DNA of 64,000 bases from DAOTXL01 sp034435455 (GTDB lineage: Bacteria > Chloroflexota > Anaerolineae > JAAYZQ01): contig DAOTXL010000070.1 of the NCBI GenBank assembly GCA_034435455.1, positions 1 through 64,000 of the forward strand, in the 5' to 3' direction. The position numbers and the translations under genes are program-made. The first letter of the stretch is position 1. The number at the start of each line of letters is the position of its first letter. Positions 24,560 through 33,310 of the stretch are shown in pieces. Below the pieces are notes generated by a model, which made no database searches, had not been told where the DNA came from, and was given only the letters and a program-made list of their open reading frames with translations.

Positions 24560-27031
24560 ATGAGTCGTGCATTGGGGACAAGGCTCGTTTTTTGGGTTGG
24601 CATGCTGCTTCTGGGGGTGTTGTCCGGCGGCATCACCGGGTTGGCCGGGCAACCGCCGGGCGGACCGGTCACCCCGGAGCCGTTTCCTTTTTCCGACCGC
24701 TATCCGGCCGAGGTTGTCTTGCACTCGCCGCAAGAGATGGCGGTCCTGGTCCGCCTGGAGATCGATGTGGGGGATGTGCGCCCCCTCGACGAGGGGCATT
24801 CTTTCCCCGGCCCGGGCCGGCCGTTCGAGCCGCTTCGAGCCACCGTTTACATCAATCAAACCGAGGCGGAGCGACTGGCCGAAGAGGGGTTGATCGCCCG
24901 ACCCATTCCCAATGAGAGCCTGGAGGCCTTTCGCCGCTATGGGCCGGGCGTGACCGGCCCCGACGCCTGGCCGACCTTTGAGGAGTTTGTCGCCCGGATG
25001 CAGGGCATCGCCGATGCCTACCCCAACCTGGTGCGCATGGTGACAATTGGCCAGTCGGTGCAGGGCCGGCCGATCTGGCTGCTCAAGATCAGCGATAACC
25101 CCGATCTGGAGGAAGATGAACCGGAGTTCAAATTCACCAGCACCATGCATGGCGACGAAACGGTCGGGATCGAAATGACGATCCGGCTGGCCGAACTGCT
25201 GACCGGCCAGTACGGCCTGGACCCTGACCTGACCGAACTGGTGAACGAGATGGAGATCTGGCTGTGCCCCATCCACAACCCCGACGGCTATGTGAACGGC
25301 AGCCGCTACAACGCCCACGGCGAGGACCTGAACCGCGACTTTCCCGACCGGATCACCGACCCTGACGACGACCCGGCCGGCCGCGAGCCGGAGACACAGG
25401 CGTTCATGTACTTTGGTTACGATCATTCTTTCGTCATGGGGGCCAACTATCACGGCGGTGCCGCGGTGGTGAACTTTCCGTGGGACAGCGTTCCCTCTCC
25501 GCCGGATTATGCGCCGGATGATGCGATATTCTACGATTTTAGTGTGGGCTATGCCATCCGCAACCCGATGATCTGGAACGGCGGCTTTCCCAACGGCGTG
25601 ACGCGGGGCTGGGAGTGGTACATTATCCGTGGCGGGATGCAGGATTGGGCCTACCATTGGCGCTGGGGCGAGCATCACGTCACCATCGAGCTCGGCAACA
25701 CCAAAAAGCCTCCCTACAGCCAGATGGACAGCTACTGGGACGCCAACCGCGAGGCGATGTTGTGGTGGATGCGCCGCGCCCTGACCGGGGTGCGCGGCCT
25801 GGTCTACGACGCCGTGACCGGCCAGCCGCTGGACGCCACCGTGGATGTGCTGGAGATCGGCAAGCCGGTGCGCACCGACCCGGATGTGGGCGATTATCAC
25901 CGCCTGCTCCTGCCCGGCACCTGGACGCTGCACTGCTCGGCGGAGGGCTATCTGGACCAGACCTGGATCGTGTCGGTGATTTCCGGCACGGCAACGGTGC
26001 AGGATTGCGCCCTGCTGCCGGCGGTGCCCTACAACGTGATGGCCGACGACAGCCAGGTGGCCGGCACTCCAGGCGAGACGGTGACCCATACCTTCCAGAT
26101 TACCAACGTGGGCGCCCTGGCCGATAGCTACGACGTCACCCTGACGCCGGGGGCCTGGCCGGCCCTGCTGCTGGATGAGCAGGTGGGTCCTCTCCAGCCG
26201 CTCCAGGCGGGCCAGGTGCGGGTCGTGGTCCACATCCCCGCCGAGCCGGCCCCAGAGGCGGTGCTGGCAACCGATGTTTTGACGGTGCAGGTTACGTCGG
26301 TGGCCACCCCGCTGCTGACCGTCCAGGCGGCAGGCACCACCTACGCCGTGGCCGACCTGGGCCTGGCCCTGGGCGCCGACACCCCTCACCGGGTCGCTCT
26401 GCCCGGCCAGGCGGTGACCTACACCCTGGCCGTGACCAACACCGGCAGCTACACCGACAGCTACACCTTTTCCCTGGCGGGCAACGCCTGGCCGACCCAG
26501 GTGAGCCCGGCCCAGACGCCGCCGCTGGGCCCGGGTGCGGCGGCCCAGGCGCGGGTCCGCGTGGAGATCCCCACCACTCCGGGCAGCCCAACCGATGGGG
26601 TAACGGTCACCGCCACGAGTGGCCGGGATGCGGCGCTGTTTGCGGAACAGCATCTGGAGACGGAGGCGATCCTCGGCCTGGGGGTGGCGCTGGCAGCCGA
26701 TCAGACGAGCCGGGCCGGATGGGCCGGGCAGACCGTGACCTATACGTTGCTGGTGACCAACAGCGGTGACTATACCGACACCTACACCCTGTCGCTGGCG
26801 GGCAACGCCTGGCCCACCCAGGTGAGCCCGACCCGGACGCAGCCGCTGATGCCGGGCCAGGCGGCGCCGCTTTGGGTGTGGGTTGCCATCCCTGCCGGGC
26901 CGGGTGGGATGACCGATACGGTGGCGGTCCGGGCCACATCGGGCTGGGATGGGGAGGTCTATGCGGAGGTGGACCTGGTTACAGTCCGGCTGTGGCGTGT
27001 GTACCTGCCGCTGATCCGGCGTTCACCCTGA
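24560..27031 (+). CDS. Secreted M14-family zinc carboxypeptidase
   Basis: An 823-residue exported protein: signal peptide (1-27), a pro-region, then an M14 domain at about 130-405. The zinc motif HGDE gives H197 and E200, the third ligand is H298 in NYHGGAA, and the catalytic Glu is E377 in TIELGNTKKP. Arg in LNRDFPD is the usual substrate-binding region. A carboxypeptidase regulatory-like beta domain follows (about 410-490), then three NEW3-like beta repeats, two of which share LAGNAWPTQVSP. The C-terminus VYLPLIRRSP is the shared tail. AGAAAGGAGAG lies upstream of the ATG. It removes C-terminal residues from peptides and could act after the neighbouring C25 endopeptidase. Confidence 0.92.
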   Translation: MSRALGTRLVFWVGMLLLGVLSGGITGLAGQPPGGPVTPEPFPFSDRYPAEVVLHSPQEMAVLVRLEIDVGDVRPLDEGHSFPGPGRPFEPLRATVYINQTEAERLAEEGLIARPIPNESLEAFRRYGPGVTGPDAWPTFEEFVARMQGIADAYPNLVRMVTIGQSVQGRPIWLLKISDNPDLEEDEPEFKFTSTMHGDETVGIEMTIRLAELLTGQYGLDPDLTELVNEMEIWLCPIHNPDGYVNGSRYNAHGEDLNRDFPDRITDPDDDPAGREPETQAFMYFGYDHSFVMGANYHGGAAVVNFPWDSVPSPPDYAPDDAIFYDFSVGYAIRNPMIWNGGFPNGVTRGWEWYIIRGGMQDWAYHWRWGEHHVTIELGNTKKPPYSQMDSYWDANREAMLWWMRRALTGVRGLVYDAVTGQPLDATVDVLEIGKPVRTDPDVGDYHRLLLPGTWTLHCSAEGYLDQTWIVSVISGTATVQDCALLPAVPYNVMADDSQVAGTPGETVTHTFQITNVGALADSYDVTLTPGAWPALLLDEQVGPLQPLQAGQVRVVVHIPAEPAPEAVLATDVLTVQVTSVATPLLTVQAAGTTYAVADLGLALGADTPHRVALPGQAVTYTLAVTNTGSYTDSYTFSLAGNAWPTQVSPAQTPPLGPGAAAQARVRVEIPTTPGSPTDGVTVTATSGRDAALFAEQHLETEAILGLGVALAADQTSRAGWAGQTVTYTLLVTNSGDYTDTYTLSLAGNAWPTQVSPTRTQPLMPGQAAPLWVWVAIPAGPGGMTDTVAVRATSGWDGEVYAEVDLVTVRLWRVYLPLIRRSP

Positions 27032-27036
27032 TATCC

Positions 27037-28836
27037 TTACAGGTACATCGCCTGGGCAAAGGTGCGCGTAAAGCGAGGCGCGCGTGCCAGTTCCAGATAG
27101 CGCACTTGCCGGGCCAGGTCCTGGGCTTGCTGCCGCAGCCGCCACGAGATCAGCGCCAGCCGCGCGCCGGTACCGGCGGCGTTGCCCACCTGCGAGATGC
27201 GGTCCGGCGGCAGGTTGGGCAGCAGGCCGATGGCGATGGCGCTTTCAACATCAATGTAAGATCCAAAGGCACCGGCAATGATCACCTGATCCAGGTCGCC
27301 GGCGGTGATGCCCGCATTCTGGAGCAGCGTCTCAATGCCACACCGGATCGCGCCCTTGGCCAGTTGCAGTTCGCGAATGTCGTGCTGCGTCACGGTGATG
27401 GCGTGGCCGTTGCCCGATTCGGTTTCGTCGGCGATGACAAACTCGGCACCGCTCTCTGCCTCGCGGAGTTGGGGGCCTGTCAGTCGGCCTTTGCTGTCCA
27501 GCAGACCCGATTGCCGCAGGTAGGCAACGGCATCCAACAGCCCCGATCCGCACAATCCCACAGGTGGCTTGTCGCCGATCGTCTTGTACCTGAGCCGGCC
27601 GGCGACGATCTGGAGGTGCTCGATCGCGCCTGGCGCAGCCCGCATACCGAACTTGATGTGGGCGCCCTCGAACGCCGGCCCGGAGGCGCACGACAGGCTG
27701 GTCGTCTGCCCGTGGTGGACCAGGCAGATTTCAGTGTTGGTGCCGATGTCCATAGCCAGGACTGTATCTGCCCGGTTGGCCATGCCGGTAGCCAGCAGCA
27801 TAGCCACGTGGTCGGCACCCACGTAGCCGGCGATGTTGGGGGGCAGATGGATGTATGCACCGGGGGCAATCTTTAACCCGACCTGACGCGCTTTGATGTC
27901 CACGGCCGAGGCCACGGCCGGCACGTAGGGCGCGGTTGCCAGTTGTTCCACCGGCAGCCGCAGAAGCAGGTGGTGGATTGCCGTATTGCCCACAGCTACG
28001 GCATCCACGATGTCGGTCGGTTGAGCACCGACCTCGGCGCACACCTCGGCCACGATCTGGTTGAGCCTGTCGGCCAGCAGGGTTTGCAGGTGCGTGGCCT
28101 CATCCGCCCCCTTGCCGGCGTACACCAGCCGGGCGATGACATCTTCCCCGTAGGCGATCTGCGGGTTCATGGCCCCGCGCGCGGCCAGCGTCCGGCCGGT
28201 GGTCAGGTCCACAAGGTAGGCGGCGATCTTGGTGGTGCCAATGTCCACCGCCAGCCCCAGCCACGGGGCGTCGGTGGCGGCGATGTGAACGATCTCATCG
28301 CCGCGCAGCGTGACGCGTGCCTGCCAGCCCAGGCGGCGCAGTCCGGTGCTGACCAGGCGTGCCACTTCCAGGTCGGTGATGGCTGCCCGGATCCCGCTTG
28401 TGGCGGTGATAGCTTCGCGCAGGCGCTGGTCGTCCCCACGCAGGTCTTCGAGAGTGGGTCGGTCCAGGGTGATCACACAACTGCTCACCGCCGGCTCGAC
28501 CGCTACCGGCACCTCTAGCCCTTCCACCTGGGTGCGTTGCAGCGCGGTGAGCGATTCAGGGGGGATGTGCACATGGCAATCGCTCAGCGGCACGGCCAGG
28601 CAGGCCAGGCGGTAGCCCTGGACCAGCTCGGCGGCCGATAGCCGGTCTGCTTCGGGGGGGGTAACCGGTGTCAGTTCGCCCGCGACAAGTTGTACCTTAC
28701 ACCGACCGCACGAACCGTTGCCGCCGCAGAGGTTCATCAGGTCCACGCCCAAAGTTCGTGCTGCGTCCAGCAGGGTGCCGCCCTCGGGGCAGGGGCCTCG
28801 TCGGCCAACCGGTTGAAAGTCGATGATGTAAGACAA
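27037..28836 (-). CDS. Corrinoid protein reductive activator (2Fe-2S ferredoxin plus ASKHA domain)
   Basis: A 599-residue protein. The N-terminal ferredoxin domain has C37, C43, C46 and C79 in a CX5CX2CXnC pattern, giving one 2Fe-2S cluster. The rest matches RACo/RamA-type activators (DUF4445), with ATPase signatures LGLAVDIGTTKIAAYLVD and VLAMDIGTNTEICLVHHG. Such proteins use ATP to reduce inactive Co(II) corrinoid to Co(I). TTG at 28836 is selected because GAGGTG lies 6 nt upstream and the ferredoxin begins there. It is the last gene of the corrinoid operon, behind a 13-bp hairpin. Equivalent to the activating enzyme of anaerobic O-demethylases. Confidence 0.9.
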   Translation of the reverse strand: MSYIIDFQPVGRRGPCPEGGTLLDAARTLGVDLMNLCGGNGSCGRCKVQLVAGELTPVTPPEADRLSAAELVQGYRLACLAVPLSDCHVHIPPESLTALQRTQVEGLEVPVAVEPAVSSCVITLDRPTLEDLRGDDQRLREAITATSGIRAAITDLEVARLVSTGLRRLGWQARVTLRGDEIVHIAATDAPWLGLAVDIGTTKIAAYLVDLTTGRTLAARGAMNPQIAYGEDVIARLVYAGKGADEATHLQTLLADRLNQIVAEVCAEVGAQPTDIVDAVAVGNTAIHHLLLRLPVEQLATAPYVPAVASAVDIKARQVGLKIAPGAYIHLPPNIAGYVGADHVAMLLATGMANRADTVLAMDIGTNTEICLVHHGQTTSLSCASGPAFEGAHIKFGMRAAPGAIEHLQIVAGRLRYKTIGDKPPVGLCGSGLLDAVAYLRQSGLLDSKGRLTGPQLREAESGAEFVIADETESGNGHAITVTQHDIRELQLAKGAIRCGIETLLQNAGITAGDLDQVIIAGAFGSYIDVESAIAIGLLPNLPPDRISQVGNAAGTGARLALISWRLRQQAQDLARQVRYLELARAPRFTRTFAQAMYL

Positions 28837-28858
28837 AACGAACACCTCAAAAGTTGCT

Positions 28859-28891
28859 ACGTGCCAGGCACGTGTGAGGTGCCTGGCACGT
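28859..28891 (-). repeat. Perfect 13-bp inverted repeat in the operon
   Basis: ACGTGCCAGGCAC (28859-28871) and GTGCCTGGCACGT (28879-28891) with a 7-nt loop. It lies between the UroD-type methyltransferase and activator genes, with no T-run. It may reduce readthrough or protect mRNA, adjusting the amount of activator. Confidence 0.75.
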
Positions 28892-28908
28892 GCAGTGGAA
28901 AGGTGCAA

Positions 28909-30177
28909 TTAGTATACCCCAAACTCGCGTGTTGCGTCAACCCAGGCGCGCACGTTCTCCAGGTTGCTGCCCTCCATCTCGCCGACGCCGGTGCACATGA
29001 TAAAGCCACCGCCCTTGCCCACCACCTCGCACAGCTTTTTGGTGTATTCGCGTACCTGTTGGACGGTGCCGCTCTGCAACAGTGAGTTCTTCATCCCGCC
29101 CATGATGCACATGGTGTCGCCGACGACCTCTTTGACCTTAAAGATGTCGCTCGCCTGAAACCAGCCGACCGTCTTGCCCTTGGGCAACTCGGTCAGGTAT
29201 GTGAGCCGTTGGTCCCACACCCCTTCGTAGAAGCAGATGGGGGTGATGCCGTGGTCCACCAGCCGGAGCATCTGCTCCTTGAGCTGCGGCCAGTAGAACT
29301 TTTCGAACTGGGCCAGCGACATAAAGCCATCGGAGCCGCGGTGCAGTGGGATGAATGCCGCTTTCAGGCCGGTTGCCTGGGCAAAGTTGATCGCGAACTC
29401 GAGCTGGAACTCCAGCACGACGCGCTCCGCAGCCAGCAGCTTCTCCGGTCGGCGGAGCATGTCCAGCATGATGCCCCGCATCCCGCGCAGGGTGTCGGAC
29501 ATAAAGTCAAAGGGGGCCTCGGTCAATGAGCCGGCCAGGGGGGTCGGCGGGAAACCGAGGGCCATCATGCGCTTTGTGGACTCGACGGTCCTCTCGCTGT
29601 CGGCCACAGCGATCTGGATGGCCTGGCCCAGTGCCTGCACCGACTCGGCCACCGGGGGGGCGGCCAGCATGGGCAGGTTGCCCAGGTTGTAATGCCCGAA
29701 AGCAAACATCCCCAGGGGTGGCAGGTACCGGAGACCTTCCAGTTTGCTGAAGGCACGTGGCAGGTAGCTGCGGATCGTCCAGTCGGACGGATCGCGCAGG
29801 AAGGCGTCGTAATCTTCGGCTTTCATGAATTCGTGTTCGTCGAACTGGAACGATCCGGTGTCCGGCAGGCCGTAGCCGGGCCATTTGGTCATCCGGTCGC
29901 CCAGGGCCAGGCTGGGCCGTGGGCTGTTGAACAGGCCCATCACGGTGTCCGGCTCGAACTCTAACGCGAACTTTTCCAGGAGCTCCTGCTGTTTTTCCCA
30001 GTTGTCCTGCAGTTCGCGGTGGGTGATCCCGCCGTACTCTGCCAGCAGATAGCTCGCCGGCATGTTGATCGGGATGCGGTCAGGCTGCTTTAGCTCCATC
30101 GCATCCTGGAGGCGCCTGGCGCGCTCGGCCAGCAACTGCTCGTTGCTCTTATCTGCGTCGAGGGGGTTCTTAGCCAT
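28909..30177 (-). CDS. Uroporphyrinogen decarboxylase-family methyltransferase (MT-I candidate)
   Basis: A 422-residue member of the UroD/MtaA/CmuA family. Members of this fold in corrinoid operons transfer methyl groups between a substrate and a corrinoid protein. The context (corrinoid protein gene 1 bp upstream, activator downstream) argues for methyl transfer and against haem synthesis. The N-terminus has a helical segment with AMELKQPDRIPINMP, a common UroD-like start; the GGMKNSLLQSGTVQQVREYTKKL region near the C-terminus fits the barrel. GGAGTG precedes the ATG. The methyl donor (methoxyaromatic, betaine or other) cannot be read from sequence. Confidence 0.87.
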   Translation of the reverse strand: MAKNPLDADKSNEQLLAERARRLQDAMELKQPDRIPINMPASYLLAEYGGITHRELQDNWEKQQELLEKFALEFEPDTVMGLFNSPRPSLALGDRMTKWPGYGLPDTGSFQFDEHEFMKAEDYDAFLRDPSDWTIRSYLPRAFSKLEGLRYLPPLGMFAFGHYNLGNLPMLAAPPVAESVQALGQAIQIAVADSERTVESTKRMMALGFPPTPLAGSLTEAPFDFMSDTLRGMRGIMLDMLRRPEKLLAAERVVLEFQLEFAINFAQATGLKAAFIPLHRGSDGFMSLAQFEKFYWPQLKEQMLRLVDHGITPICFYEGVWDQRLTYLTELPKGKTVGWFQASDIFKVKEVVGDTMCIMGGMKNSLLQSGTVQQVREYTKKLCEVVGKGGGFIMCTGVGEMEGSNLENVRAWVDATREFGVY

Positions 30178-30178
30178 G

Positions 30179-30814
30179 TTAATTCACTCCTATCCATTGT
30201 TTGGCCAGGGTTACGGCGGCCATGGCGTCTGGGCCGAAGGCATCGGCGCCGGCGTACCTGCACACCTGCTCGTCCACTGTGCCGCCGCCGACCATGATCT
30301 TGATGCGGTCGCGCAGGCCTGCGGCCTGGATCGCGGCCACCGTCTCCTTCATCGCCTCGAAGGACAGCGTCAGGAAGCCGCTGAGGGCCAGCACCGGCGC
30401 TCCCGTCTCGACGATCTTGTCCACAAAGGCCTGAGGCGGTACATCAATGCCCAGGTCGTAGACCTCGAAGCCGTTGACGTCGAGCATGAACACCACGATA
30501 TCCTTGCCGATGTCGTGGATATCCCCTTTAACGGTGCCGACGACGACCTTGCCGTACTTCCTGGTGCCTTCCTGGCTGCCCTTCAGGTAAGGTTTGACTT
30601 CGGCGGAGATGCTTTTCAGCATCTCGCCAGCCAGGATCAGTTCGGGGATAAAATACTGCCCTTCCTCGAACCGCTTGCCGACGATCTCCATGGCCGCCCG
30701 GCAGTCGTCCAAGACGGCAGCAGGCGGCGTCCCGGCGGCCAGCAGCTCTTTGGCGAGTGCCAGCGCGCCCTCTTCATCCATCTCGGCGATGGCGTGAACC
30801 AGTTTTTCAGACAT
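30179..30814 (-). CDS. Corrinoid (B12-binding) methyl carrier protein
   Basis: A 211-residue MtbC/MttC-type corrinoid protein: a four-helix cap (1-85) and a B12-binding Rossmann domain with the DxHxxG motif GDIHDIGKD, in which H100 ligates cobalt from below. LSGFLTLSFEAMKETV and MVGGGTVDEQVCRYAGAD are other family signatures. It carries the methyl group from MT-I to MT-II. AAAAGGAGGG precedes the ATG. A second corrinoid protein (33311-33985) lies on the opposite side of the GntR regulator. Confidence 0.95.
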   Translation of the reverse strand: MSEKLVHAIAEMDEEGALALAKELLAAGTPPAAVLDDCRAAMEIVGKRFEEGQYFIPELILAGEMLKSISAEVKPYLKGSQEGTRKYGKVVVGTVKGDIHDIGKDIVVFMLDVNGFEVYDLGIDVPPQAFVDKIVETGAPVLALSGFLTLSFEAMKETVAAIQAAGLRDRIKIMVGGGTVDEQVCRYAGADAFGPDAMAAVTLAKQWIGVN

Positions 30815-30843
30815 TGACTCCCTCCTTTTGATGATATGGTTGC

Positions 30844-31638
30844 TTATTCCAACAACCCGGCGCGGAAGGCGCGGGTGTAGTTAAGGCAGTGGCGGTCGAG
30901 GCCCAGCACGGCTTCGGTTGCCAGGATCGCTCGCCGCAGTTCGCGGTCGAGAGGGTCGAGGATGGCCGTGTCCAGTCCGGCCTCGATCATGAGCGTCAAG
31001 AAGGCACGGTTGATGAGCGAACGCACCGGCAAACCGTAGGAGACGTTGCTGAGGCCCGAGGTCAAGTGGACCTTGGGGAATTCGGCCTTGACGGCGCGCG
31101 CGGTGGCCAGCGCTACGCGCCCGGCGTCGCCACTGGCCCCGATGGTCATGACCAGCGGGTCGACATACAATTGCTCGTCGGGGATGCCGGCCTCGCGCGT
31201 CAGGCCGATGAGCCGTTGCACGATGGCCAGCCGTCCTTCGGCCGTCGCCGGGATGCCTTTGTCGTCCATGGCCAGGGCGATCACGCCGCCGCCGGTCCGG
31301 GCGGCCAGGGGCAGGACCCCTGTCAGGCGCGCCTGCTCGCCGCTGATAGAGTTGATGAGAGGGGCCTGCCTGACATGGGGCAGCGCGGCAGCCAGTGCGG
31401 CCGGGTTGGCGCTATCCAGGCAAAGGGGCTTGTCGGTGGCCTCTTGCACCGTCTCCACCAGCCAGACCAGGTCATCGGGCTCGCGTTCCACCGGCGTGCC
31501 GGCGTTGACATCAATCCAATGGGCGCCAACGGCTGCCTGGTCGGCGGCCAGCTTCTGGATGAATGCCGCATCGCGGTTTAGGACCGCCTCTTTCACCCGC
31601 TTGCGGGTGCCGTTGATCTTTTCGCCAATGATCTTCAT
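30844..31638 (-). CDS. Pterin-binding methyltransferase (methyl-H4folate:corrinoid, MT-II)
   Basis: A 264-residue TIM-barrel of the dihydropteroate-synthase-like family, close to AcsE/MtgA-type methyltransferases: IIGEKINGTRKRVKEA at the start, HWIDVNAGTPVEREP, LCLDSANPAAL and the SGLSNVSYGLP pterin/corrinoid loop. It would pass the methyl group from the corrinoid protein to tetrahydrofolate. Its ATG overlaps the end of the DUF1638 gene by 4 bp. With the UroD-type protein, corrinoid protein and activator it completes the four components of an anaerobic demethylase. Confidence 0.92.
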   Translation of the reverse strand: MKIIGEKINGTRKRVKEAVLNRDAAFIQKLAADQAAVGAHWIDVNAGTPVEREPDDLVWLVETVQEATDKPLCLDSANPAALAAALPHVRQAPLINSISGEQARLTGVLPLAARTGGGVIALAMDDKGIPATAEGRLAIVQRLIGLTREAGIPDEQLYVDPLVMTIGASGDAGRVALATARAVKAEFPKVHLTSGLSNVSYGLPVRSLINRAFLTLMIEAGLDTAILDPLDRELRRAILATEAVLGLDRHCLNYTRAFRAGLLE

Positions 31639-32339
31639 TCCGTTTTCTCCTCTGGGATGGTCTGAGTAGGGGGAGCGCCGGGGAAAAAATGCTCGTACCG
31701 GATCGACTCGCCAGGTGGGACAACGACAAAGTCCTGGTCCCAGGGGCCAAAAAGCATCTGGCGCACCAGGGCATCTGAGCCCTGAATCTCCTCAAAGCGC
31801 AGCCCCCAGCGTTCGGCCAGGCGGCGGGCCTGCTCGCGATAACGGTCCAGGTCGGCCTGTCGGCCGGTGTCGATCAAGGCCAGCCGGGTATAGTGCCTGA
31901 TCATCTGGCGGATGATCCGTTCGGCCTTCTGGGGCCCGTATTGGGCTGCCAGGCGATCGTATTCGTCGAACGGAGTGTCGGCGACCTCGATCCAGCCTTT
32001 GGTGAGGTAATAGGTGCCCGGCTCGGTGCGTGTCTGCTCCTTGTAGGCGCGGCCAGAGCCGAGAAAGATGGCGATGCAGTCGTCTACACGGGGGACCACC
32101 AGGGTGCAGCCGTTGGCCCGCAGCCCAATGACCCCCATACTGCACAGACCGTAGCCCAAGATGATGGTGTCAACCGTTCCTGCTACGGCATCGATCGCAT
32201 CCTGGAGCGTGCGTTTCAGGTTGGCGGGATCGATGTGAAGCCCAAAGTCCACGACCTGGTACGAAACATCGGCCGGGAGAAGCGGCAACATCTCCTCCAT
32301 GACCGTGGCACAGGCCAGAACATGTCGGGAAGCGGCCAT
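31635..32339 (-). CDS. DUF1638 protein of the corrinoid operon
   Basis: A 234-residue protein with the DUF1638 pattern: LACATVMEEMLPLLP near the start, LGYGLCSMGVIGLRANGCTLVVPRVDDCIAIFLG in pieces around residues 65-100, and YYLTKGWIE. Cys residues at GLCS, NGC and DDC could bind a metal, but the function is unknown. DUF1638 genes recur beside corrinoid methyltransferase genes. ATG 32339 is chosen because GGAGG lies 6 nt upstream; the ATG at 32351 would place that site inside the gene. First gene of the operon behind two tandem promoters. Confidence 0.85.
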   Translation of the reverse strand: MAASRHVLACATVMEEMLPLLPADVSYQVVDFGLHIDPANLKRTLQDAIDAVAGTVDTIILGYGLCSMGVIGLRANGCTLVVPRVDDCIAIFLGSGRAYKEQTRTEPGTYYLTKGWIEVADTPFDEYDRLAAQYGPQKAERIIRQMIRHYTRLALIDTGRQADLDRYREQARRLAERWGLRFEEIQGSDALVRQMLFGPWDQDFVVVPPGESIRYEHFFPGAPPTQTIPEEKTE

Positions 32340-32375
32340 CAAATCCTCCATCCATTTAGAACTCTCACAGCCCTG

Positions 32376-32404
32376 ATTATATAATACCCTAGGGAACTTG
32401 TCAA
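32376..32404 (-). promoter_or_regulatory. Proximal corrinoid-operon promoter with embedded CCCTAGGG
   Basis: On the minus strand, TTGACA (32404-32399) and TATAAT (32381-32376) with a 17-bp spacer that contains the palindrome CCCTAGGG (32387-32394). A regulator bound there would block RNA polymerase. Confidence 0.85.
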
Positions 32405-32419
32405 ATCAGGACGGGGCCG

Positions 32420-32448
32420 ATTCTATACTACCCTAGGGAATTTGTCAA
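32420..32448 (-). promoter_or_regulatory. Distal corrinoid-operon promoter with embedded CCCTAGGG
   Basis: On the minus strand, TTGACA (32448-32443) and TAGAAT (32425-32420) with a 17-bp spacer holding CCCTAGGG (32431-32438). It is a near-copy of the proximal promoter, displaced by 44 bp (about four DNA turns). Confidence 0.82.
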
Positions 32449-32470
32449 ATCTCGAAACCTGTGATACCAT
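32442..32470 (+). promoter_or_regulatory. Possible divergent promoter of the GntR gene
   Basis: TTGTCA (32442-32447) and TACCAT (32465-32470) with a 17-bp spacer. It overlaps the distal minus-strand promoter, so the same operator would affect both directions. Confidence 0.5.
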
Positions 32471-32504
32471 AGAGGGTGACAACGTTGCGCGAGTGTGGGT
32501 CGCT

Positions 32505-33293
32505 ATGGCGAATACAGAACCGAAAGTGAGCAAGCAGGGGTCAGCCGAACTGCGCATCAACCGCGATCTGTTCGAGCCGCCCTACTATCAACTGGCCAAC
32601 ATCTTGCGCCATCAGATTGCCACGGGCATCCTCCGCCCGGGCGACCGGATTCCTTCGGAGGCGCAGATCTGTGAGCGGTACCAGGTCAGCCCGATGACCG
32701 CCCGCCGTGCCTTGACGATCCTCCTGGATGAGGGTCTGGTGACGGCGGAGCGCGGCCGTGGCACCTTTGTCAAGCCGTTGGTGCTGGGCACGGCGACCTT
32801 CAGGCTCCATGCCCTGGAAGAGCTGTTCAACGGCGAGCGGACTATGGTCCGGTTTCTGTCTGTCAAGACGGCCCCTGCTACCCAGCGCATTGCCCGGAAA
32901 CTGGAGATCTCGGTCGGTAGCAAGGTCATTTCCATTCGCCGCCTTCTATTGCGGGACGACGAGCCGGTGGCCTACCACCGCGAATACCTGATCTTTGATC
33001 CGTTGCGGCCTATCGTGGAGGCGGAGATGGGCATCACCAGCCTGCAGGGTCTGTTCGATGGGAAAGGCGAGACGGTGCTCAAGCGGGGTGATCTGGGAAT
33101 TGAGGCTACTGTGCTCACCGAGGAGGAAGCGCGGCTGCTGAACGCTACGGCCGGCAACGCTGCTTTTCGCATCGAGCACACCTTCTTTGATTTTGAAGAT
33201 CAGCCGGTTAGCTGGGGCTGGTTTATCATCCCAGGGAACCGTCTAAAGTTCGACGCAACGGTGGGCGTCCGGCCTGTAGGCCATATGACATAA
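32505..33293 (+). CDS. GntR/HutC-family regulator with UTRA domain
   Basis: A 262-residue regulator. Residues about 20-90 form a winged helix-turn-helix (YYQLANILRHQIATGILRPGDRIPSE, then SPMTARRALTILLDEGLV, cited in parts), and residues 100-245 a UTRA ligand-binding domain (VISIRRLLLRDDEPVAYHREYL region). ATG at 32505 matches the usual distance to the DNA-binding domain; no strong ribosome binding site is seen. It is divergent from the corrinoid operon and next to the CCCTAGGG palindromes, so it is the probable regulator of the demethylase, sensing the substrate or an intermediate. Confidence 0.93.
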   Translation: MANTEPKVSKQGSAELRINRDLFEPPYYQLANILRHQIATGILRPGDRIPSEAQICERYQVSPMTARRALTILLDEGLVTAERGRGTFVKPLVLGTATFRLHALEELFNGERTMVRFLSVKTAPATQRIARKLEISVGSKVISIRRLLLRDDEPVAYHREYLIFDPLRPIVEAEMGITSLQGLFDGKGETVLKRGDLGIEATVLTEEEARLLNATAGNAAFRIEHTFFDFEDQPVSWGWFIIPGNRLKFDATVGVRPVGHMT

Positions 33294-33310
33294 CATGAAC
33301 AGGAAACGGG

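Noticed and set aside
24506..26653. Minus-strand 715-codon frame opposite the M14 carboxypeptidase
   Set aside because: Antisense shadow; the plus-strand M14 gene has promoter, ribosome site, signal peptide and zinc motif.
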